Source: Georgenia sp. M64 (GTDB taxonomy: Bacteria > Actinomycetota > Actinomycetes > Actinomycetales > Actinomycetaceae). Taken from it: a DNA stretch of 64,000 bases. Under the pieces are notes generated by a model, which saw only the letters and a program-made list of their open reading frames with translations, searched no databases and was not told the origin of the DNA. The stretch spans positions 1,178,001 to 1,242,000 of the forward strand of contig NZ_CP145809.1 in NCBI RefSeq assembly GCF_038049925.1. Reading direction: 5' to 3'. The translations under genes and the position numbers were made by a program. Each line of letters opens with the position of its first letter. Positions within the stretch are counted from its first letter, which is position 1. Positions 1-5,595 of this stretch are shown one piece after another.

Positions 1-898
1 CGGACGCGGCGAGCTCGTCGCCGATGCGCAGCTGCTCCTCGATGGGGGCGTGGACGTACTCCGTGCCCCAGTGCATGCTCACCACGACGAGGTCCGCGCC
101 GGCGGCCCGGGCGGTACGGGCCTGCTCGACCAGCGCCCCGGTGTCCCCGGCGGCCGTGGTCGTGACGGCCCAGGGCGAGCTCGGCGGCGCGGGCAGGCCG
201 TTGTCGAGCGTCGTCGCGGCGAGGTGGGCGACCACGACCTCCCGGCCGGCCCGCTCGAGGACGTAGAGCTGGGGCTCGGCCGCCTCCTCGGCGGTCCGGG
301 CGGTGCCGACCGCACCCATGCCCGCGGCCTCGAGCATGTCGAGGGTGTGGAAGACCCCGGCCGTGCCCCGGTCCATCGAGTGGTTGGTCGCCGTGGCGCA
401 CCCGTCCCAGCCCAGCGACTCCAGACCGGGGACCAGCTCCGCCGGGGCACCGAACATCGGGTAGGCCGAGACGGCCTCGCCCGGTGGCGCCAGCGGGACC
501 TCGAGGGAGCACAGCGCGAGGTCGGCGCCCTCGGTCCACGGCCGCGTCGCGGCCATGAGCGGCGCGAAGTCGTACGTCCCGTCGGGGCGCTGGGCCATGC
601 GGTTGACGGTCGCGTGCGGCAGGACGTCACCGGCCGAGAGGATGGTGAGGACGGTCGGCTCGGCGGCCGTGGGTGCCGGCGCAGGACCCTGCGCGGTGCC
701 GGTCGGTCCCGGCGCGGCCGGGGCGGTGGAGGACGGGGCGGACGGCGCGGCCGACGTCGGGCCGCCCCCGGGCTGCCCGCCGGTGAGCGCCGAGGTCGTC
801 ACCAGGACGGCGGTCACGGCCCCGGCACCGAGAAGCGCACCGGCCACCGGCAGGGCGCGACGAGGGCGCTCCTGCCGGGCGTGGCGTGCGAACCCCAT
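1..898 (-). CDS. CapA family (poly-gamma-glutamate capsule-type) protein, partial
   Basis: The C-terminus is cut by the left window edge; about 299 codons are visible. The N-terminus has Arg-rich residues followed by one hydrophobic segment (about residues 15-40, ALPVAGALLGAGAVTAVLV), a signal peptide or signal anchor, then a Pro/Ala/Thr/Ser-rich linker to about residue 80. The remainder reads as the CapA metallophosphoesterase-like domain: SAGDVLPH near the domain start, TNHSMDRG, and VVVSMHWGTEY, matching the metal-ligand blocks of that family (GDxM/L, NNH-type, HWG). These proteins are secreted or surface-anchored and are linked to poly-gamma-glutamate or other polymer handling, but most actinobacterial members are uncharacterised. 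The ATG start is supported by a -10 hexamer 6 nt upstream (905-910) with no ribosome binding site. Divergent from pgsA. Confidence 0.85.
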   Translation of the reverse strand, partial: MGFARHARQERPRRALPVAGALLGAGAVTAVLVTTSALTGGQPGGGPTSAAPSAPSSTAPAAPGPTGTAQGPAPAPTAAEPTVLTILSAGDVLPHATVNRMAQRPDGTYDFAPLMAATRPWTEGADLALCSLEVPLAPPGEAVSAYPMFGAPAELVPGLESLGWDGCATATNHSMDRGTAGVFHTLDMLEAAGMGAVGTARTAEEAAEPQLYVLERAGREVVVAHLAATTLDNGLPAPPSSPWAVTTTAAGDTGALVEQARTARAAGADLVVVSMHWGTEYVHAPIEEQLRIGDELAAS

Positions 899-904
899 AG
901 GCGA

Positions 905-910
905 AGGATA
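905..910 (-). promoter_or_regulatory. -10 element of the CapA-like gene (leaderless)
   Basis: On the minus strand the hexamer is TATCCT, ending 6 nt before the ATG at 898. No Shine-Dalgarno sequence fits, so transcription probably starts at or next to the start codon. Confidence 0.6.
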
Positions 911-995
911 GATCGACCCTGCGCGGGCGAGCGCGTGCGACCGGGCGCGGCGCGGGTGAGCGCGCGCTCCGGCAGCCTCGGTGGCCGCAGGGTCA

Positions 996-1001
996 TAGGG
1001 T
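996..1001 (+). promoter_or_regulatory. -10 element of pgsA (leaderless)
   Basis: TAGGGT ends 7 nt before GTG 1009. This favours GTG 1009 over the in-frame GTG at 1000, which overlaps the -10 itself. Confidence 0.6.
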
Positions 1002-1008
1002 GGGGGCC

Positions 1009-1638
1009 GTGACCAACCCTCCGGCGACGACGCCCGCCCAGCCCGTGCCGCTGTGGAACATCGCGAACGTGCTGACGATGCTCAGGATCGTCCTGGTCCC
1101 GGTCTTCGCGTGGCTGTTCCTCCTCGACGGCGACGCCGCCCGCCTGTGGTCGACGGCCGTGTTCGCCGTCGCGGCGGCCACCGACAAGCTCGACGGGCAC
1201 CTGGCCCGCAGCCGTGGTCTGGTCACCGACTTCGGCAAGCTCGCCGACCCCATCGCCGACAAGGCACTGGTGATCACGGCCCTGGTGCTGCTCTCGGTCG
1301 ACGGGCTGCTGCCGTGGTGGGTCACTGTCGTCATCGTCGTGCGGGAGCTGGGCATCACGGCGCTGCGCTCGTACCTCAAGCGTCGCGACTACGTCATGGC
1401 CGCCTCGCGCGGGGGCAAGCTCAAGACCACCCTGCAGGTCGCCTTCATCCTCATGCTGCTGGTGCCCTGGCAGGCGTTCGTGCCGAGCGGGGTGGCGGAC
1501 TTCGTCGACCTCCTCGCGTGGATCGTCGTGCTGGCGACCGTGGCCGTCACCCTGCTCACCGGGATCGACTACGTCGTCAAGGCTCTGCAGATCGTCCGCG
1601 GCCAGGAGCGGGCCGGCGAGCGGGACCCCTCGGCCTGA
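1009..1638 (+). CDS. pgsA: CDP-diacylglycerol--glycerol-3-phosphate 3-phosphatidyltransferase
   Basis: Integral membrane CDP-alcohol phosphotransferase that makes phosphatidylglycerophosphate from CDP-diacylglycerol and glycerol 3-phosphate, the committed step to phosphatidylglycerol and cardiolipin. The family signature DG-x2-AR-x8-G-x3-D-x3-D is intact (starting DGHLARSRG, ending DPIAD), and there are several hydrophobic segments (for example the stretches around ALVLLSVDGLL and VAFILMLLVPW). The length, 209 residues, is normal. It lies 2 nt upstream of cinA and is followed by clgR, the usual actinobacterial order. Start GTG 1009 was chosen from the -10 spacing; GTG 1000 is the alternative. 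Confidence 0.93.
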   Translation: MTNPPATTPAQPVPLWNIANVLTMLRIVLVPVFAWLFLLDGDAARLWSTAVFAVAAATDKLDGHLARSRGLVTDFGKLADPIADKALVITALVLLSVDGLLPWWVTVVIVVRELGITALRSYLKRRDYVMAASRGGKLKTTLQVAFILMLLVPWQAFVPSGVADFVDLLAWIVVLATVAVTLLTGIDYVVKALQIVRGQERAGERDPSA

Positions 1639-1640
1639 CC

Positions 1641-2177
1641 GTGCACGCCCGCGGCCCCGCCCCCGCCCCCGGCGCGGGCGCCACCGACCGGCTGGTCCGC
1701 CTCCTCGCGCGGCGCGGGGCCACCCTCGCCGTCGCCGAGTCCCTCACGGGCGGGGCGGTCGCCGCCCGGCTGGTGACGGTGCCCGGGGTCTCCGCCGTCC
1801 TGCGCGGCGCCGTCGTCGCCTACGCCACCGACCTCAAGGCCGAGCTCCTCGGGGTCGATCCCGTGCTCCTCGCGGTGCACGGTCCCGTCCATCCCGACGT
1901 CGCCCGCCAGATGGCCCGCGGGGTCGCCGCCCGGCTCGGCGCCTCGCACGCCCTGGCGACCACGGGCGTCGCCGGCCCGGGACCCGCCGACGGCCGGGCT
2001 GCGGGGACGGTTGTCGTGGCGGTCCACGGTCCCTCCGGCGAGCGCGTGCGGACCCTCCTCCTGCCCGGCACGCGGTCCGTCGTCCGGGAGGCCGCCGTGC
2101 GAGCCGCCCTGGCCCTGCTCGCCACGGAGCTCGAGGGCGGGCGGGGAGGGGAACAAGGAGCCGGGTCGTCCCGTTGA
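1641..2177 (+). CDS. cinA: CinA C-terminal domain protein (nicotinamide-nucleotide amidase, PncC-type)
   Basis: A 178-residue protein made only of the CinA C-terminal domain (about residues 15-165), the part that deamidates nicotinamide mononucleotide to nicotinate mononucleotide in NAD recycling. Visible motifs are AVAESLTGG (substrate loop), VAYATDLKAELLGV, and ALATTGVAGPGPADG. The N-terminal COG1058 domain of long CinA proteins is absent, as is usual in actinobacteria. GTG 1641 lies 2 nt after the pgsA stop, so the two are probably co-transcribed. Enzyme activity is assigned from the family and is not visible directly. Confidence 0.88.
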   Translation: MHARGPAPAPGAGATDRLVRLLARRGATLAVAESLTGGAVAARLVTVPGVSAVLRGAVVAYATDLKAELLGVDPVLLAVHGPVHPDVARQMARGVAARLGASHALATTGVAGPGPADGRAAGTVVVAVHGPSGERVRTLLLPGTRSVVREAAVRAALALLATELEGGRGGEQGAGSSR

Positions 2178-2344
2178 GAGGGGTGACGGCCCCGGACCCG
2201 GGGGCCGAGAACCGGTAGGTGAGGAACACGAGCCAGTACCAGTACCGCGGAGGCCACGCTGCCGGCACCGTCCGGCGCCCCGGTGGTCGTCCTGAAGGTG
2301 GCCGCCCTCAGAGGGTTGGCCAGCACCCTGTGCACGCGGCAGGG

Positions 2345-2350
2345 TACGGT
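2345..2350 (+). promoter_or_regulatory. Candidate -10 of clgR
   Basis: TACGGT lies 42 nt before ATG 2393. No convincing -35 sits 16-18 nt upstream. A weak GC hairpin (GGCCCC/GGGGCC, 2188-2206) between the cinA stop and this site may end the pgsA-cinA transcript. Confidence 0.4.
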
Positions 2351-2392
2351 AGAACGACGACGCCCGAGAGGGCAGGGGAGGAGGGCCGCACG

Positions 2393-2698
2393 ATGATCCT
2401 GCTTCGACGCGAGATCGGTGACGTGCTGCGTGACGCGCGCCAGCGTCAGGGCCGCACCCTGCGTGAGGTCTCCTCCGCCGCGCGCGTGTCCCTCGGCTAT
2501 CTCAGCGAGGTCGAGCGCGGCCAGAAGGAGGCCTCGTCCGAGCTGCTCGCATCCATCTGCGAGGCGCTCAACGTCCCCATGAGCTTCGTCCTCCGCGCGG
2601 TCTCGGACCGGGTCGCGGTCAGCGAGGGCGTCAACGTGCCGGACACCGTCCCCGAGGAGCTGCTCCGCCGGGAGAGCGCCCTCCAGCCGATCGGCTGA
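2393..2698 (+). CDS. clgR: ClgR-like XRE-family transcriptional regulator
   Basis: A 101-residue protein that is essentially one helix-turn-helix domain of the Cro/XRE type (about residues 5-62: [20 protein letters not shown], then [21 protein letters not shown]) and a short tail. This matches ClgR, the activator of the clp protease genes in actinobacteria, which is itself a Clp substrate. Its position directly after pgsA-cinA is the conserved locus for clgR. The start is fixed by a strong ribosome binding site (GGGGAGGAGG, 2375-2384). It has its own promoter candidate, so it need not depend on pgsA-cinA. Confidence 0.85.
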   Translation: MILLRREIGDVLRDARQRQGRTLREVSSAARVSLGYLSEVERGQKEASSELLASICEALNVPMSFVLRAVSDRVAVSEGVNVPDTVPEELLRRESALQPIG

Positions 2699-2750
2699 TC
2701 CCGGTCGACCGCGGGCCGTCCCCACCACGGACCGCGGGCGAACGACGCAG

Positions 2751-2783
2751 AAGATCCTGTCAGGCATCGCCTGGCAGGATCTT
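2751..2783. terminator. Bidirectional stem-loop between convergent clgR and nei
   Basis: Left arm 2751-2764 (AAGATCCTGTCAGG) and right arm 2770-2783 (CCTGGCAGGATCTT) form a 14-bp stem with one G-U wobble and a 5-nt loop (CATCG). There is no long U tract, but on the minus strand the position fits termination after nei, and on the plus strand after clgR. Confidence 0.65.
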
Positions 2784-2784
2784 C

Positions 2785-2872
2785 GGCGTCCCGGCGTCCC
2801 GGCGTCCCGGCGTCCCGGCGTCCCGGCGTCCCGGCGTCCCGGCGTCCCGGCGTCCCGGCGTCTCGGCGTCGC
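2785..2872. repeat. 8-bp tandem repeat, nine perfect copies plus two variants
   Basis: The unit GGCGTCCC is repeated nine times without change from 2785 to 2856, followed by two degenerate copies (GGCGTCTC, GGCGTCGC). The period is not a multiple of three and no credible gene crosses it. It starts 1 nt after the terminator stem-loop. Confidence 0.9.
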
Positions 2873-2919
2873 GGACAACGGCGTGCGGACCGAGGACCGC
2901 CGAGGAGGGCTCGGCGTCG

Positions 2920-3744
2920 TCAGCGTGCGCCGGTGGCGGCCCGGCCGACGGGAACGGGCTGGCAGCGCGGGCAGTAGAACGCCCTTCGCGCCGTCGGCGC
3001 CCGTCCCACCTCGCCCAGCGCGACCGGAGTGCCGCAGCGCGGGCACGGTCGCCGGTCCCGCCCGTGGACGTTGGCGCTGCGGCGCGGGTCGTCGGTGGCC
3101 CGCGGCGTGCGTGCGGCGACCGAGCGCAGCATGAGGGCCCGGGCTGTCGCGACCACCGCGGCCGCGGTCTCGCCGAGGTCGCCGGCGGGCGCCCACGGCG
3201 AGACCCGGTGCGCCCAGAGGCTCTCGGCCATGTAGATCGTCCCGAGGCCGGCGACGACGCGCTGGTCGAGGAGGACCTCACCGACGTCGCGGTCGCCCTG
3301 GTCGAGGATCCGGCGCCCCGCGGCGGCGACGTCGAGCTCCGCCCCGAGCACGTCCGGCCCGAGGTGACCCACCACCCGGTGCTCCTCCGCCGTGGGGACG
3401 AGGTCCATGAGGCCGAGGTCGATGCCCAGCGCGGTCCAGACCGGGGTGCCCAGCACGGCCCGCACGCGGGGCGACCGGTCCGCCCGCGACCTGCCGGCGG
3501 CGAGGTCGCCGGTGCGCACGATCCGCCACAGCCCGTCCATGCGCAGGTGCGTGTGGAGGGTGCGGCCGTCGTCGAGCCGCGTCAGCAGGTGCTTGCCGGC
3601 GGTGGCGTGGCCCAGCACCCGGCTCCCGACGAGGTCGACCCCCCCGAGGTCGGGCCAGCGCAGCTCCGCGCGAGCGAGGACCTGGCCGGCGATAGCGGCG
3701 TCCAGTCGGCGGGCGACCCGCACCACGATGTCACCCTCAGGCAC
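2920..3744 (-). CDS. nei: Fpg/Nei-family DNA glycosylase (endonuclease VIII-like)
   Basis: Base-excision repair enzyme that removes oxidised bases and nicks the strand. The protein starts with PEGD (catalytic Pro2 and Glu3 after the initiator). A helix-two-turn-helix region with AGLGTIYMAESL follows, and a C-terminal zinc finger (CPRC ... CPRC) near residues 240-268. In the loop usually written GxGNxY the Asn is Thr here. The length of 274 residues is normal. GTG 3744 overlaps the end of the MFS gene by 8 nt, so it is translationally coupled to an exporter. In mycobacteria nei2 lies beside lhr; here the two are separated by the MFS/ArsR/fusion genes. Confidence 0.87.
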   Translation of the reverse strand: MPEGDIVVRVARRLDAAIAGQVLARAELRWPDLGGVDLVGSRVLGHATAGKHLLTRLDDGRTLHTHLRMDGLWRIVRTGDLAAGRSRADRSPRVRAVLGTPVWTALGIDLGLMDLVPTAEEHRVVGHLGPDVLGAELDVAAAGRRILDQGDRDVGEVLLDQRVVAGLGTIYMAESLWAHRVSPWAPAGDLGETAAAVVATARALMLRSVAARTPRATDDPRRSANVHGRDRRPCPRCGTPVALGEVGRAPTARRAFYCPRCQPVPVGRAATGAR

Positions 3745-4978
3745 CGGCGGCCTGCCTGGAGGCCCGGGCCTGTCGCCAGGCCGGCACGTACAGCGGCGCA
3801 CCGAGCAGCAGGGCGCCGCCGGCGACGACCATGGCCGACGAGAGCGAGGTGCCGTCGGCGACCGCGGTGAGCACGAGGATGCCCACGGCCCCCGCGGGCT
3901 GGGCGGCCATGGAGTTCAGGGACACCACGGTGGCCCGGTGCCCGGGGCCGACCTGGCGGTGCAGGAGGGTCATGTGCGCCGGGTTGGACGCGCCGTGGGC
4001 CACATAGGCCACAAGGTACGCGGTGACGATCCCGGCCACGCCCGCGACCAGCCCGATCGCGACGACGGCGACCCCCTGGAGGATCCGCAGCAGGGCGGCG
4101 GCCGGCGCCAGCCCGGTGCGCCGCGCGAGAGCCGGGAGGAGTGCCGCGCCGGCTGCGGATGCGAGCCACGCGGCCGACGTCGCAGGTCCGGTCAGCGCGG
4201 CCGCCGCCTCGGTGTCGCCGATCACCTCGGCGAGCCGGACCGGCGTGAGGCTCTCGAGCGCGGCGAGGCCGAAGCCCCAGGTGAGCTCGACGGCGACGAG
4301 AGCCATGAGCACGGCGGAGCCGCGCAGGAGGCGGACGCCGTCGGCGACGGCCCGGGGCGTCGCCGACAGCGAGCGCCAGACCCGCCCGCGCGGTTCCTCG
4401 ACCAGCGCCACCGCGATGCCCACCACCGTGAGGACCTGGACCGTCAGCGCCGCCACGACCGGCACCACGAGGGCCTCGACGCCGGGCAGCGGGTCCCAGG
4501 CGACCAGCCCGCCGCCCGCCAGGGCGCCCCCGGCGATGGCGAGACCGAGCACCGTCCCCTGGGCGCTGAGCCCCTTCTCGATGGGCGCCGCCGGGTCCGC
4601 GGCCTGGACGGCGTCGACGTACCAGGCTTCGAGCGGGCCGCTGTCGAGCGCCCGGTGGACACCCTGGAGGGCCCAGACCACCGCGAATGCCGCGACTGTC
4701 TCGGCGGTGAGGAGGACCGCCAGGGCGACGGCGCCCACGACCGCGGCCAGGAGGAGCACCCGACGGCGGCCGAGGGAGTCGGCCAGCCCGCCGGTGGGCA
4801 GCTCGAGCGCCAGGACGACGGCGCCCTGGAGGGCCGCGACGGTGCCCACCTCGGTCAGGCTCAGTCCCCGCTCGAGGGGGAGGAGGACGGTGACGGGGAT
4901 GACGAGCCCCACGGGGAGCCAGCGCAGGGCGCTGACGAGGAGGAAGCGGCGCGTGACCGACCGCGGCGTGAGGGTCAT
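3737..4978 (-). CDS. Major facilitator superfamily transporter (drug-efflux type)
   Basis: A 413-residue membrane protein with about twelve hydrophobic segments. The loop GGLADSLGRRRVLLL is the MFS motif A between helices 2 and 3. The whole shape is that of small-molecule exporters of the DHA1-like type; no substrate can be read from the sequence. ATG 4978 overlaps the ArsR-like stop as ATGA, and its own stop overlaps the nei start by 8 nt, so ArsR-like regulator, exporter and glycosylase form one translationally coupled operon. ArsR-MFS pairs are commonly autoregulated efflux units; here induction by a toxic compound is inferred, not shown. Confidence 0.85.
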   Translation of the reverse strand: MTLTPRSVTRRFLLVSALRWLPVGLVIPVTVLLPLERGLSLTEVGTVAALQGAVVLALELPTGGLADSLGRRRVLLLAAVVGAVALAVLLTAETVAAFAVVWALQGVHRALDSGPLEAWYVDAVQAADPAAPIEKGLSAQGTVLGLAIAGGALAGGGLVAWDPLPGVEALVVPVVAALTVQVLTVVGIAVALVEEPRGRVWRSLSATPRAVADGVRLLRGSAVLMALVAVELTWGFGLAALESLTPVRLAEVIGDTEAAAALTGPATSAAWLASAAGAALLPALARRTGLAPAAALLRILQGVAVVAIGLVAGVAGIVTAYLVAYVAHGASNPAHMTLLHRQVGPGHRATVVSLNSMAAQPAGAVGILVLTAVADGTSLSSAMVVAGGALLLGAPLYVPAWRQARASRQAAGA

Positions 4979-5538
4979 GGCGGGTCGCCCTGGGGGAAGG
5001 CGTGGACGAACAGGAGCACGCGTCGTGCGTCCGGCGCGGGTGGGGCGTCGCGGTAGCCGTCGATGACGGCCGCGAGGTCGTCGAGGAGCGCGCGGAGCCG
5101 GTCCGGCGGCAGGTCGACGAACCAGTCGCCACCACCGGCGGCGTCGCGCCACCGCGGTGGCCACCGGTGCTTCGCGTCCTGCCAGGAGCCGGCCCGTTCC
5201 TCGAGGACGCGCAGGGAGTCGGCCTCGAGCCAGTCGTTGGCGGCCTCGCCGTCGGGGTCTCCCGCCGCGTCGGAGGGGGACCAGGAGTGGCCCTCGGACG
5301 CCGCCCGCCAGAGCCGTTCCCGACCGCGCCCGCCCGGCTCGTCGACGACCAGCCCGGTCTCGGCGAGCCGACGCAGGTGGTAGCTGGTGGCGCCGGAGTT
5401 GGTCCCCAGCGCCTGCGCCAGGGTGCTGGCGCTCGCCGGTCCGCCGAGCCGCAGGGCCCCGAGCAGCCGGCTGCGCAGCGGGTGGGCGAGGATCTTCATC
5501 GCGCGGGCGTCCAGGCGCATGGTGCGAGGTCGGCTCAC
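4975..5538 (-). CDS. ArsR-like winged-helix transcriptional regulator
   Basis: A 187-residue protein. Residues about 12-75 form a winged helix (MKILAHPLRSRLLGALR, then ASTLAQALGTNSGATSYHLRRLAETGLV), the HTH_20/ArsR type seen with MFS exporters. The C-terminal half (WSPSDAAGDPD to YRDAPPAP) is a ligand or dimer domain of unknown specificity, with no metal-binding cysteines, so this is unlikely to be an arsenic or metal sensor. GTG 5538 is chosen because TATTGT ends 7 nt upstream; ATG 5520 is an alternative. That -10 lies inside a perfect palindrome, so autorepression is likely. Confidence 0.85.
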   Translation of the reverse strand: MSRPRTMRLDARAMKILAHPLRSRLLGALRLGGPASASTLAQALGTNSGATSYHLRRLAETGLVVDEPGGRGRERLWRAASEGHSWSPSDAAGDPDGEAANDWLEADSLRVLEERAGSWQDAKHRWPPRWRDAAGGGDWFVDLPPDRLRALLDDLAAVIDGYRDAPPAPDARRVLLFVHAFPQGDPP

Positions 5539-5540
5539 GC

Positions 5541-5561
5541 TGTGCACAATAGTTGTGCACA
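5541..5561. promoter_or_regulatory. 21-bp palindromic operator between the ArsR-like gene and the GNAT-FAD gene
   Basis: Perfect inverted repeat TGTGCACAA-N3-TTGTGCACA (9-bp arms, 3-bp centre). It fully covers the minus-strand -10 TATTGT (5546-5551) of the ArsR-like gene and lies about 24 bp upstream of the -10 of the divergent fusion gene. It is AT-richer than its surroundings and is the only long perfect palindrome of this kind in the region. Confidence 0.8.
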
Positions 5562-5584
5562 GAAAGTGTGGGAAGCCTGCGTGC

Positions 5585-5590
5585 CATGAT
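5585..5590 (+). promoter_or_regulatory. Candidate -10 of the GNAT-FAD gene (leaderless)
   Basis: CATGAT ends 5 nt before GTG 5596, and no ribosome binding site is visible. It is a weaker match to TANNNT than other sites in this window. Confidence 0.45.
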
Positions 5591-5595
5591 GAGGC

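Noticed and set aside
2305-2315. CCCTC-A-GAGGG palindrome upstream of clgR as a ClgR operator
   Set aside because: It does not resemble the published ClgR sites and 5-bp GC arms occur by chance here; no other copy supports it.
2785-2872. CRISPR-like array (also 13252-13335 and 50541-50684)
   Set aside because: The units follow each other without unique spacers and no cas gene is present.
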